Program-made: the position numbers and the translations under genes
Part shown: positions 32,711-43,119 of the stretch, piece by piece
Layout: each line of letters starts with the position of its first letter
How positions within the stretch are numbered: position 1 is the stretch's first letter
Notes under the pieces: generated by a model
Told to the model about the DNA's origin: nothing
What the model saw: the letters and a program-made list of their open reading frames with translations, nothing else
Databases searched by the model: none
Assembly (NCBI GenBank): GCA_907163375.1
Contig: CAJQUW010005347.1
Location: 1 to 64,000 of the forward strand
Direction: 5' to 3'
From: Prostheceraeus crozeri
Taxonomy: Eukaryota; Platyhelminthes; Polycladida; Euryleptidae
DNA length: 64,000 nucleotides

Positions 32711-33891
32711 TTGTTGACAATCGATAGTTGTACTTTAAGGATCAGTAGCGCAGCGAACGCCGTATACTTTTCTCAATGCATCTCTGCGGAAGACAAGAGA
32801 CGACTCGTCAGAGCGTACAGGAATCTTGAGGACTACCTTGTTTTGGCTGATCAACTGGATATCAAACGATCAAGTGCAAGAAACATCGTTTCAAAAGCAA
32901 TGCGTATTGAAAATCCCGAGGACATTCAAGAGACTCGTAGAGGAGGTAGGCATCATGTCAAAGTTGATGCAGAGATGCGAGAAGTCATCTCCGAAGCGAT
33001 TGGTAGAAATCATGCAATCACCCTGAAACTTCTGAATTCAGATCTCAAAGAAAAACTTCCCCATAAGCCGTTTATCCATGAAAATTATCTGTTAACTGTT
33101 TGCAAAGGAATGTTTTACACATTGAAGAAACTCGAAGTATCTCCAGCCGAACGCAACAGAGATTACGTGAAGGAGAAGAGGAAAGAATATGCCCGGTGGT
33201 ATTTTGAGATTGTTATCATTTCACCACGAGTCATCTTCATTGACGAGGCTGGATATAATGTCTGGACGTAGAGAACACGGGCCGAGCTCTCATCGGGTAA
33301 TCTGCTGTAAGAATTATCAATGGACAACGGGACCAAAATGTGACTCTTATACTTGCTATTTCACCTCAAAATGGCATCGAGCATCATACATTCAATGTTG
33401 GAGGCACCACAGCAGACATTTTCAAGTCTTGTTTCGCTGATCTTTCTAGCAAGGTTGGTCTGAATAATCAGTGCATCTTCATCTTGGACAACGCACCTTG
33501 TCATCGATCTGTGGTCGCTTTATCGGATAATCATGCTGCTAAATTTTTACCTCCCTATTCACCAATGTTAACTCCGATTGAGCATTCTTTCTCCGCTTGG
33601 AAATGGTCAGTGAAAAATACGTTATCAGAACCGAGTGTGCAGACAAGCTTTTCAAGCAACAGTGGCGCATCTTCGCATCACATGAACTTAACTCAATGGA
33701 GACGACACCTTCTCATCAATTTCGGTGAGTCATCTTTGAATGTGATAGCTCAAGACAGATGCTTTAATTGGAACAATAACTGCATGTCGTACTTCGGTAA
33801 ATGTATGGCTCTTGAGGACATTTTGTGTTTAAATAAAGTCATGCTTATGTCACTGGAAAATGTCTTCTTAATGATAATACGACATCTGTGA
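32711..33891 (+). pseudogene. IS630/Tc1-type transposase, one frameshift
   Basis: The first 186 residues (32711-33271) are open: an HTH region (KRRLVRAYRNLEDYLVLADQ, RGGRHHVKVDAEMREVISEA) and the first catalytic Asp in RVIFIDEAGYNVWT. A frame change and stop near 33271-33310 are followed by an open frame of 183 residues (33340-33891). It starts LILAISPQNGIEHHTFNVGG and carries the second Asp in CIFILDNAPCHRSVV and the Glu in LPPYSPMLTPIEHSFSAWKW. Between the second Asp and the Glu I count 30 residues, short of the common 34. Overall decay is small. No inverted ends were identified with certainty. Confidence 0.85.
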
Positions 33892-33911
33892 TACGATATC
33901 AATCAGACATA

Positions 33912-34690
33912 CCGTAAAACCTCTATTTGAACGGCACCTCTAATATAACGGCAGTCTAGAGGAGGAGTTTAAAAATTGAATGGCACCCTCTAATTGAACG
34001 TCACCTCTAATTTAACGACGCTTTGATGAATTCATCTTCTACATCAATTATATGACTGAAATAATATTCTGCAAAACGTGTAAAATAGGAAAATAGTTTG
34101 TAGAATGCTATGGAGCTATTTTTAGAGGCTGGGAATTCCCATTCAATGAAGTTGCATCGTATTTATGCAATATCGTATATGATCATCAAGTCATTCAAAG
34201 GATGCGGACTGACCAACGCTCTCGACGGCTCGGAGGATTGCCAGATCCATTGTTTCAAGCCAGACTCGGACGGTTCAATTCAGACTGGTTTGCAACTTCT
34301 CCGGCAAGCCCGAGCCAATGCTGGTGTCGAACGTGGAATCAATCAGAACTTTGACGATGTTGCTGAAGGTGATGCGAATGACGAGGACAGTTACAACAGC
34401 GACGTGTCACTTGATTTGTGATTTCTAACCAGTCATTACCGGTAACCTGTGTTTGTTAACTTTTGTCAAATAGATATATGCAGAGTTCTTATGTTACATG
34501 TTTTCGCTTTTCATCTATAAAATGTACAGATTTAAGATACAAATTACTGAAAATTTCATCTCTAAATTCTGATCAGCTAGTCGAAAAATAGAACGGCACC
34601 CTCTAATTGAACGGCACCTCTAATTATACGGCAGTGCGGGGAAAGGTTTGAAAAATAGAGCGGCATGCCGTTCAAATAGAGGTTTTACGG
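33912..34690 (+). mobile_element. Deleted Tigger/pogo-like element
   Basis: Perfect inverted ends of about 25 bp: CCGTAAAACCTCTATTTGAA at 33912 and its exact complement ending at 34690. TA lies on both sides (33910-33911 and 34691-34692). Subterminal copies of CTCTAATTGAACGGCACC-like text repeat inside each end. The 779-bp body holds only the C-terminal end of a transposase, so it is an internal-deletion derivative that relied on a complete copy. Confidence 0.9.
34110..34421 (+). pseudogene. Tigger-like transposase C-terminal remnant
   Basis: An open frame of 103 residues. IIKSFKGCGLTNALDGSEDC matches the conserved tail of Tigger/pogo transposases (I--SFK-CGITNALDG-ED). An acidic end (DEDSYNSDVSLDL) follows. 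The HTH and DDD domains are missing, removed by the internal deletion of the element. Confidence 0.8.
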
Positions 34691-35109
34691 TAAGTTTACA
34701 TTAGTCTACGATAGTGAATTACGTGATGAATATGCAGATTGGTTCCCTAATGTTTCTCGCTTCTCATTGGCTGACGCTCTACCGCTGACTGAGCACGAAT
34801 TTGTACTAATTGATTCTGAAAGTACAGCTATCGATAATGAAATCCTGTAATACCATAGCTCGACATTGTATAGTCTCTGATCACGCTATTGATTTTGATA
34901 ACCAAGATATCCTGTCAAGATGTAAAGATTTCCGAGTTAGACGCATCGATGAATCTTCTTTTATCAGGGTCAGTCAGTTTGATGTCATGAATCGAAACAT
35001 GGGTTTCCACCAGCCGGATTTGCTGACAGCAAAGTGTGCAGTAAATAGTGTTGGTCGCTGATTGCTTGTACAACGATTTCTTCTTTCCATTTCATTTCAC
35101 TTGGCAAGT

Positions 35110-35400
35110 CAAGCAATGTCATTCGAAGCGTCGTGACTTCAAATACTAAAAAGTTCGTAACTGATTGTGGTCTTTTTCCGTTGATCCATCAAAGGAAGAG
35201 CATTTTCCTCGACTCAACGTCCAACTTACTGACTTTTTGCCTCCGGAGAACGCATAGACACATCCATCATCTGCCTGATTAGTGCTTTCCAGCACTATTG
35301 ATTTATTTTTCCGAATTCTTTCGTAGGCTTTTGAGACTTTTTCTCTCCATAATCTGCAACCTGTTGGAAAAGACGTTGAATATGTCATTGAATAACACAC
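35110..35400 (-). pseudogene. Penelope-associated repeat fragment
   Basis: On the minus strand, ACGGAAAAAGACCACAATCA and its surroundings are the same as 32140-32170 on the plus strand, with a few changes. The preceding frame (YERIRKNKSIVLESTNQADD) has no family I recognise. It probably belongs to the same Penelope-like family in the opposite orientation. Confidence 0.45.
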
Positions 35401-35985
35401 ACAGCTTGGCTAAATGATTTCCACAACTTCTGCACAGTTCAAATCTGTGTTATTTCAAAAATTAATGGTCATTTCCCCAATTAGGTTAGGTTTAAAATGC
35501 AAAATAGAAACTATCAAAGGCGCTTGCACACGATTATGTAGAGTCATGGGAATAATGAAAAATAGCGAATAGCTGAATTCCGGTGATTAAAGTCACTAGA
35601 TTGAATGAAGCAATCAGGAAGTCTTATCCAAGCGAGAAATCATTTAGCTTGACAGTTTTCAACATTGTCAAGCTAAATCACAGCTTGACATTGCAGCTTG
35701 ACATGACACACAAGCTAAATGACAGTTATTAGTAGAGGCTTACAGCCGTATGCACCAACGATGTTTAACTTTAGTCATCGATTAAACTCAATCTTAATCA
35801 ATGACTAAAAAAATTGCTATGCACCAAAATAATCATCGAATAAGCATGTGACTAATAAATGCGCTATGCACCAACAAATCTCATTGTTTAAACTAACGTT
35901 AATCACTATTTAATTTAAACAACCCTCTGTCCTTCATTAACTAGTACTAGACTCTCCTACTTTACGTGCATCTTCTCACGACTTC

Positions 35986-37020
35986 ATGATGCAGCGATAC
36001 AATGACTACTATTTAATGGAACGTTGTAGTATGCAACAAACTCAACGGAAGGTCAACCAAAGGCCTGTTGAAATTTTAGCGAAATATACTGATGAAGAAT
36101 TTCGTCTGCGTTTTCGGCTTTCTAAACCTACTTTTATGGTTCTCCATGAAATGATTCAAAAGGAACTGACTTTTGAAAGTCGTCGTAATAATCCAATATC
36201 GTCTGAACTGCAGCTCCTGATCACTCTTCGCTTTTTTGCAACTGGCTCTTTCCAGCTAACCGATGGGGATTTATTCGGAGTACACCAGACTTCGGTTTGT
36301 CGAATTGTGCATCGTGTAGCAGCGATTATTGCTAATATAGGAGATACATATATTACTTTTCCAAATACAGCAGAGCAAGCGGTGGAACGTCGGAAATTTT
36401 ACAACTTAGCTCGATTTCCGGGTATTATTGGGGTGGTTGATGGAACCCATATCAAGATCGATAAGCCAGAAGCAACAGCGTCAGAATTATATAGAAATCG
36501 AAAAGACTTTTTCTCAATCAATACCCAAGTGATGTTTGATAGCATACTAAAAATCAGAGATTTGGTGGTACGTTGGTATGGTAGCGCTCACGATTCCAGA
36601 ATTTTCCGAAATTCGAGATTAATTGAAAAACTGGAATGCCTACCGTCTAGATCTTGGGTTCTCGGTGACTCAGCCTATCCTTGTTTCCCTTATATTTTAA
36701 CACCTTTTATACGTCCTAATTCTCGTGAGGAAGATGCATACAACAAAGCTCACTGCAGAGCTCGAAACGTCGTGGAGCGCTGTATTGGAGTCTGGAAACG
36801 ACGCTTTCCAGTCATTAAGTATGGTTTACGAGTTCATATTTCTCGATGTCCTGCAATTGTGGTTGCAACAGCTGTCCTCCACAACATAGCCATTGATGAA
36901 AAGGATCCCAATTTTGGAGAAGACGATTCTATTGACTTGAATGAAGAAGTTTTTCAGTCGACGGCAGGATCACGAGGTAGCGGTATCCGCAATGCAATAG
37001 TCTCTCAATATTTCTCGTGA
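35986..37020 (+). CDS. Harbinger nuclease (HARBI1-like DDE transposase)
   Basis: 344 residues, uninterrupted, the usual length for the family. The N-terminal region (EFRLRFRLSKPTFMVLHEMI) and the HTH (LLITLRFFATGSFQL) precede the DDE_Tnp_4 domain. The acidic residues are visible: D152 in GVVDGTHIKI, D203 in WYGSAHDSRIFRNS and E264 in NVVERCIGVWKRRF, with GDSAYP at about 227-232. It cuts DNA and, in this family, needs the Myb-like partner to enter the nucleus and bind the ends. The ATG at 35986 follows an M-M start; the second ATG at 35989 is equally possible. A stop TGA ends at 37020. It lies 243 bp inside the left end. Confidence 0.95.
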   Translation: MMQRYNDYYLMERCSMQQTQRKVNQRPVEILAKYTDEEFRLRFRLSKPTFMVLHEMIQKELTFESRRNNPISSELQLLITLRFFATGSFQLTDGDLFGVHQTSVCRIVHRVAAIIANIGDTYITFPNTAEQAVERRKFYNLARFPGIIGVVDGTHIKIDKPEATASELYRNRKDFFSINTQVMFDSILKIRDLVVRWYGSAHDSRIFRNSRLIEKLECLPSRSWVLGDSAYPCFPYILTPFIRPNSREEDAYNKAHCRARNVVERCIGVWKRRFPVIKYGLRVHISRCPAIVVATAVLHNIAIDEKDPNFGEDDSIDLNEEVFQSTAGSRGSGIRNAIVSQYFS

Positions 37021-37806
37021 TCAATATTTACGTGTATATTTTATCATAAACTCTTGTAGCGATTTCTAAAAATTTTGGCTAGTGGATTTGTTGTTTTTAA
37101 TAAAATGTTACATTATTGTAATTTGCGATGATCATAGGTCGCCTATGATATGACATTTTTACAATCAAGACATAATCAGTACATTTAATGCATATTTAAA
37201 CATTTATAAGTCATATACAATTTGATGCTGAGAAAATTACTAATTGGAAATAAATGATTTTTACACAAGTTATATTTTTGCGAAATTTCATGTCTACATG
37301 AATTTTTGTTTGCTGGGAATATACCATTTCGTAAAAATTTGGAAAAAATAAATATATAACACATTTTAAAAACTGGAAAAGAAAACAACAAATAATAAAC
37401 ACAATTCACTAAGACACAAGCAAATAATTTTACGTAATACAAAAAACCTAAATTATCGCCAAAAATTTATAAAATCATCGGCGACAACAGCGATGATTTT
37501 GTGGGAAAGTATCGGCGATAGCAATAATTGTTTTTCATCGCCAATGAAACTATTGCCGATTCCCAGTCCTTGCGTTTTTCCTAATATGTTATTAATGCAT
37601 GAGGTAGAATTAATGATTCGTCACAAGATAATACGTGAACATAGCTCAATGAAAGAAGAAACAAAATATTATTATTATTATTAGTTATCTTTATATTGAA
37701 GCTCCGTACATATATTCATGTAAAAATGGCGAAGAAATACATTCTAATTATATTATTAGTTCCGATAACAAAACACGTAATTGATAACAAGACAAAACAC
37801 ATTATG

Positions 37807-39482
37807 TCACTCATTGTTATACCGTTGTCGTTTCTCTTGTAAAAACGCCAATTTTTCACGGTAATATTGTTGCTTCAGACGAATAACCTCGAGATTTTCG
37901 TTATACTCCACTGCCATCATTTGAAGAAGATGCTGCTGAAATGTATATAACCCCCGCTTACGAGTGCTCCGAGAAAAATTCCCACTAGTTGTTGGCAGAA
38001 CGTCCGGTTCAACATCAGTACCATTTGTGCCTAAAATATAGATGGGAATTCAGAACTTAAATAAATTGTTACACATAGGTACATCAACACCTTATATTTT
38101 CTCATCAATATACACACTTGAATATACAAATACTGCAAATAAAAAGTGTATCCAGTCTTGTAGAGAGGTTTCTTTGACTCATCACAGGGGTGCCGCTATA
38201 GACCCGCAGGTACCGCAGCTGCGGAAGGGGCGCTTGCGTTAATGGGCGCCGGAGGCTCTATAGCAACAATAAAAAGGGCGATTTTTTCAGATTGGCGGGG
38301 TGGCGGAGTCCGTGTTAGCTGCTCTTCATTCTCTAATTATTCGCATTTATACCTAATGCTTACATTGCTTGAAATTTATATACGAAATTAGCATATTGCC
38401 ATCGGATATGCCAGAGATAAAGGTGATGCGATATCAGATAAAGGTGATATTAACTTAGATTTACACCGTAGATCAATTTTTCTATATATTTTTAACTAGT
38501 AGATCATTTGATTTGAATAAATATACTAAGAACGCAAAACGAGATGTGACTAAAAAAAATTGGAATTTGTTTATTATAACCATAATGAGTTTAACTTGAA
38601 TAAATCCAATCTACTTTCTGAAATGTAATAAATACGCCTCAGAGGGGACACAGAACGTAGCACGAGGGAGCAATGCTGGTTACGGGCGTGTGCACCGCAA
38701 ACTTCTAATAAGGATGGGTAGTAAAAAATACGAGATCACTTATAACGACATGTATATACGACCTTTCTATAAAAAGTAAGTGCAATATCTAGTAATCTGG
38801 ATAAATGTAAATAATTCATTTATTAGACGTATCCCACAGTCCTGGTTATATTTCATCAATCAGGGCGTATTATCGTCATTAGTTTTACATATCAAACAAT
38901 TCGGTACTTACCAGCTGTAGGTAATGACGTGGTTTCGACCGTCACAGCGCCTTCATCCACTTCAACATCATCAACTATATCGGATTGCAGGTAATGAAGG
39001 AAAGAACGGTCAGCAGCTCCATCAAATGAATTTTCATTCACCGTATTCTGTGTGTTTTGTGTTGGAGAACTTTGTATTGCCGTAACGTGATCCGAGTCAA
39101 AAATATTTATTAAATCAGACGGAGCATCAAGCTGCTGCGGAGGTATAATATTCAAGACTCTTTCCGTGAATGGAGATATATTAACATTTGCTGGGCCACC
39201 ACCAGTTCGCCGGGAGTCTTTCTTCTTATCGGTCAATTTATCCTTGGCAGCCTGTTTCGTTCGCCTCCAAAACTCCTTCAGCTCTTTGAAGGATCTGCAG
39301 CCTACTCCGACCGAATTGAACTCTTGTTCAATTTCCTTCCATGCATCCTGTTTATTTTTTACCATGGGGCCGTGTGTATCTTTATTTTCGATAACCATAA
39401 TTCTTACTGGAGTAAGTAATTCTAACAAAGTTGATTGTTCAACAGTCGTAAAATTCTTGGCCCTCTTTTTTCGATTTTCCAT
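37807..39482 (-). CDS. Harbinger Myb/SANT-like DNA-binding partner, two exons
   Basis: Exon 1 (39482-38912) starts MENRKKRAKNFTTVEQSTLL. It carries a Myb/SANT-like trihelix with NKQDAWKEIEQEFNSVGVG and FKELKEFWRRTKQAAKD (residues about 10-85), then an acidic, Ser/Asn-rich middle. A donor (CAGCTG/GTAAGT) at 38911 and an acceptor (TATATTTTAG before 38030) remove an intron of 881 bases. Exon 2 (38030-37807) continues in frame with TNGTDVEPDVLP and ends in a Gln/Arg-rich helix (HLLQMMAVEYNENLEVIRLK), likely a coiled coil, with stop at 37807. The sum is 795 bases, 264 residues. In the family it binds transposon ends and carries the nuclease. The splice model rests on border sequences and frame agreement. 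Confidence 0.85.
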
Positions 39483-39789
39483 TTGTGTTTCAGCTCAACT
39501 CTTGTTGTATATAAAATTGTCGCACTTAAACTGTTCAAGTAACGATCGATCAAATGCCTAGCTTCCCTAGAATTAACAATAATCACGTGACCAGACGTGA
39601 TCACAAACTTGCTGACGAAATTATAGTCACTGACTTACTAGTTAGCGATTAACTTTATACATCAATGTTGGTGCTTAATTTTTTTAGTCAATGACTTTCT
39701 TGCTGTTTAGCAAGTCATTGATTAAGTGGTCGTTTAACGAATGTTGGTGCATACGGCTGTTAATGTATAAGTTCCTAATATCTAATGTC

Positions 39790-40399
39790 GTAGAACTTTG
39801 AGTACCTCGGAAGCCTCACAACATCAGATGCAAAGAGTAAGACGGAGATCAGACATCGAATATCTATGGGGAAGGCAAAGTTTCACGAAATGCGTGCTAT
39901 CTTTTACAACCGAAACTTGTTTATGAAGCTCAGAACTAGGCTGCTCAAGTGCTGCATATGGTCGATCTTGATGTACAGGTGTGAAGCCTGAACAGCAACT
40001 GATGTAGTTGAACATAATATCGAAGCAGCAGAATTGTGGTTCCTCAGGCGAATTCTTCGTATATCGCACATGAATGGGGTGACCAACGACGACGTCTTAA
40101 GAAGAGCTGGAGTAAGAAGGGAGCTGATGGAGATCATTACGAGAAGACAACTCACTTTCCTCAGCCAAGTCATCAGAAAAGAAGGTCCGGAGTGCGTTGC
40201 GGTACAAGGTCGCGTCGAGGGAGGACGAGCGAGAAGCAAACAACGTGCTACACATCTCGACTGGATCATGAAAACAACAAAGATGGAATCTACGGCTGCC
40301 ATCTTCAGCTGTGCTCGCGACCGTCTTCGTTGGAGCATGGAGAGCCATGACCGCCCGAGCGTGCATCACGCAAGGCTGCTAGGCAAGGCAGGAGTCTAA
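39790..40399 (+). pseudogene. LINE RT C-terminal remnant
   Basis: A largely open stretch, one in-frame stop: FEYLGSLTTSDAKSKTEIRH, then RISMGKAKFHEMR, TRLLKCCIWSIFMYRCEA, AELWFLRRILRIS, VLRRAGVRRELMEIITRRQL and GRVEGGRARSKQR. This is the conserved thumb and tail of endonuclease-type LINE RTs (usual text W--RR-LRI-W--RVTN--VL---G). It starts only 30 bp right of the Harbinger element. The palm domain is missing. It differs from the tail at 3213-3528. Confidence 0.75.
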
Positions 40400-40429
40400 T
40401 ATAACTAAGGGGCAGGAACAAACGTGGTG

Positions 40430-41083
40430 TCAATTTTTGGAGTCAAAATATGTTATTTTCTTACAGGTGAGACGAATTTAAATCGATACTTTTTCTTCTG
40501 ATAATAACTAGCATCACGCTAAGATAGTATGCATACAATTTGTCAGTTTTATACTCTTTCAACAGAAGTCTTTTTATCAAAGATTTCAAATAAATATTGT
40601 GTGGAAGTCAGACTTGATGCGGAGAATCAATGTTCCAATTCTAAAGTATGCTCCAATTCAATTCCCAAAACATATGGCTACATGCAAGCAAATGTAAACG
40701 ACATTTATGTAAAACTCTTCGAAATCACGCCATGGCTTCAATAATACTGTACAATGCTCAAAACAAACCCTCGATAATTTTTAAATCCTGTTTTTATAAG
40801 CCAAATTGTCGAAGCTTAAGTTACAACGAAGAAAAGTATTTAAAGGTCCATTTTTAATTTACACTAAATGTAGACTGCACGAAATGCATTGAATCGCTAT
40901 TTCCATCTCCTTTTGTAAAGACGTTTGCAGAAACGCTCAAACTTCAAACTATGGGAAAACGTGACCTGATTGAGAAAATGATGGTGTTTTCTTTTGAAGT
41001 ATCGAATTGTGCAGAATCATTTCCTAAAACTTCAGAAGAAAATCATTTTCTCACGAATGCGTAGTAGCACATAGAATTTAAAA
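40430..41083. other. No gene recognised
   Basis: AT-rich, only short frames. The part next to 41084 is probably the 3' UTR and flank of the host gene on the minus strand. Confidence 0.4.
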
Positions 41084-41302
41084 CTAACTGAAGCGTCTCT
41101 TCATTCTTCGTGTTTCTTGGAGATGTTCTGTTTCAGGACAGCTCTGTGAGCAGCAAACTCTCGTACGTATTTCCCAGTTGAAATTCGACATAAGCGTCCA
41201 TGATGTCCAAGGAGAAACATTCGCAACCATTGAATACGAAAGGCACTTCTTAGCGTACGATAGCTTTCCCCTTGCTTCAAAATATGCTGACTTCAGACAT
41301 AC
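41084..41302 (-). CDS. Terminal exon of a host gene
   Basis: The acceptor TTACTTTTCAG lies before 41302 and a TAG stop ends at 41084, giving 72 residues in phase with the exon upstream. VCLKSAYFEARGKLSYAKKC is followed by MVANVSPWTSWTLMSNFNWE, IRTRVCCSQSCPE and a basic end RRMKRRFS. The W--W pattern followed by R-R-CC-S-SC recalls a thrombospondin type 1 repeat (W--WS-CS----R-R-C), though the match is partial. Function unknown; a secreted or surface protein is an inference from the paired Cys. Confidence 0.6.
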   Translation of the reverse strand, partial: VCLKSAYFEARGKLSYAKKCLSYSMVANVSPWTSWTLMSNFNWEIRTRVCCSQSCPETEHLQETRRMKRRFS

Positions 41303-41946
41303 CTGAAAAGTAATCGATGCAATTTCAATGCAAGTTCACACTGTAAATCTAACACAGTGGATATACGCTAAGATTTACAGACAATATTAATTTCATTGGT
41401 TTTTACAGTCTAAGCTGAAACATTCGTGAAATCAGAAGCTTTTTATCTCATAATGACCGATATTTTCTGTGAAGTTAAACGATTCTTTGAACTGGATTTA
41501 TTGGTGTACAGTTCATCGTGTAGTTCTAGCCATAGACATCTAGCAAAGAGTTAGAACGGAGTTGCACATTGAACATAATATTGCGTCGTGGACACGAGTT
41601 ATTATGACAACGTTACTTAAATGATGGAGGCTTCCAGTGGTTGACAGTGGATTGATAGTTTTGATTATTTTAAAGATCCAGCAAAAATCGGTCCATTTCC
41701 GAATAGTCAATCAATCCATCAGAACTCCGCACCGATGTGTCAAACTGCTGCAACCAAATATAAATGTGTCCAGTCTAATACTAAAGCATAGAATGTAGTA
41801 GATATGAAAAGTTCGTTTTCGGAATACAGTTCTTCAAAATGCTGATTTAATAAGTTATACATGTAATAATGTATTCCCGCAAATTTACTTGAAGGGCACT
41901 GCAAGCATCAATCAATTGTCACGGCAATGAAAATGGAGATATTTAC

Positions 41947-42074
41947 CTGATCAGTGAACTTGATGACTAACTTTCCATTCGCTGGGAATATTTCGTAATC
42001 ATCTTTTAGTGTGATTTTTGAATTTGACTGAGTTACACCTTCAACTCTAAAGCTGTTGAGAAGACTATCCAAAC
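41947..42074 (-). CDS. Internal exon of the same host gene
   Basis: Acceptor TTGTTTCAG before 42074, donor CAG/GTAAAT after 41947, 128 bases with a single open frame. LDSLLNSFRVEGVTQSNSKI is followed by TLKDDYEIFPANGKLVIKFT and DQ. Its 3' phase is 0, matching the terminal exon at 41084-41302, which supports splicing between them over an intron of 644 bases. I recognise no family for this stretch; it looks like a beta-rich extracellular segment. Confidence 0.6.
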
Positions 42075-42284
42075 CTGAAACAATTTAATGAACAAATATA
42101 CAGAAATAGCATCATGATAATTCCTCCGTCTGTTCTGTTCTAGTTTCGTAACTTCTTTTTCAGTTAGTGGGATGATTCAGTGTCAGAACCAGCCCTCAGT
42201 TTCAAAATACGTTGATTGATTTCAAACTACATGAAAAATGAAGCTTTTACATAGTCAGACTTATGGAACCTTGCAGTCCTTTTA

Positions 42285-42395
42285 GTCCTCATGCCCTTCC
42301 TGCCGACTTCCAATGACACCTTCGGGGCTCGACTTCTGGACCAAAAGATCACTAGGCCAAGCACTTAACCACTATGGCATGGAGACCACGGATTT
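42285..42395 (-). repeat. tRNA-derived SINE head
   Basis: On the minus strand, CATGCCATAGTGGTTAAGTGC (42361-42381) has the A-box form and GGTCCAGAAGTCGAGCCCC (42324-42342) the B-box form at tRNA spacing. It is followed by a body with GTCGGCAGGAAGGGCATGAGG. tRNA-related SINEs of animals often carry that GGCAGGAAGGGCAT block. No cloverleaf closes, so it is not a working tRNA. Confidence 0.65.
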
Positions 42396-42901
42396 CAAAC
42401 TACAACATGTAGATAATCTATCTGTGCGATACTGATCTACGCTGATGGCGAATTACATGTATATATTCCGTAATTGATTGCGTACTCCGATCTCATTGGT
42501 GCATCAACAGAGTTCGAGATCACTGCATTGTCCCACGGATAAAGTACATGTACGTTGACTTTGCTGTGGGAGTGGTGGGGTTTTGTGGGAACCGATGAGG
42601 ATTATTGTGGTGCATAGGTATTGTATGCAGTCTGACTTCAACTATTCCTGTTCAACCATGAACTCCTAAATATTGTTGGCCTGGACATGCAGGCTAATGA
42701 TACAAGTGTACAGCATGAGGATTAACCTTTCCTTTACATACATGTATTATACTTTCTGATAACTATTTGTGGCTCAATTATCTACAATCAGTTTATATGA
42801 TATATATTATGCTCACAGATTATCGACCACAAATGCTGTGCAAACGGTTGAATTATTAATCCCAAGAAATTAAGATTTTACAACTTAACTTCTGCAGAAT
42901 C

Positions 42902-43108
42902 TCATTGCATCCAATCTTCGATCCCATCGAATTTATATGAGAAAATATTCTTCTTCAGCGAATGAGCGAAAGCGGAAGTCCATGGTGGTAAACAGAATTC
43001 GTGTATATCCCCATTTCTCACATACATGTGAACTGAACTTTTCTTCGATGAGAGCTTCGTTATTTTAGCAATGTCATTACTTTCGCACAGTGACTCGTTC
43101 ATCTACAA
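42902..43108 (-). CDS. Candidate host exon
   Basis: An acceptor-like CTTTGTAG precedes an open frame: MNESLCESNDIAKITKLSSK, KSSVHMYVRNGDIHEFCLPP, WTSAFAHSLKKNIF. It ends at a stop near 42902 with no good donor before it, except GTATGT near 43025, so its end is uncertain. It lies 0.8 kb upstream of the exon at 41947 on the same strand and may belong to the same gene. No domain recognised. Confidence 0.35.
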
Positions 43109-43119
43109 AGTTTTTATAA

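Larger units (their letters stand above)
35743..39759 (+). mobile_element. Complete-looking Harbinger (PIF) element
   Basis: The ends are CAGCCGTATGCACCAAC (35743) and its complement (ending 39759), inside TTA on each side (35740-35742, 39760-39762), the 3-bp target duplication of this family. TATGCACCAA is repeated inside the left end (35749, about 35818 and 35867) and TTGGTGC inside the right. Two genes face each other: the nuclease (35986-37020, plus) and the Myb/SANT partner (37807-39482, minus, two exons). Both are open, so this 4.0-kb copy could be autonomous. Confidence 0.95.

Noticed and set aside
34701-35060. A partly open plus-strand stretch (ELRDEYADWFPNV...) right of the Tigger-like element
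   Set aside because: It looks protein-like over about 45 residues but matches no family I recognise and quickly meets stops.
38170-38290. GC-rich block in the intron of the Myb-like gene, with CAGGGGTGCC and GGCGCC text like hAT ends
   Set aside because: No second end and no target duplication was seen, so it is not called an insertion.
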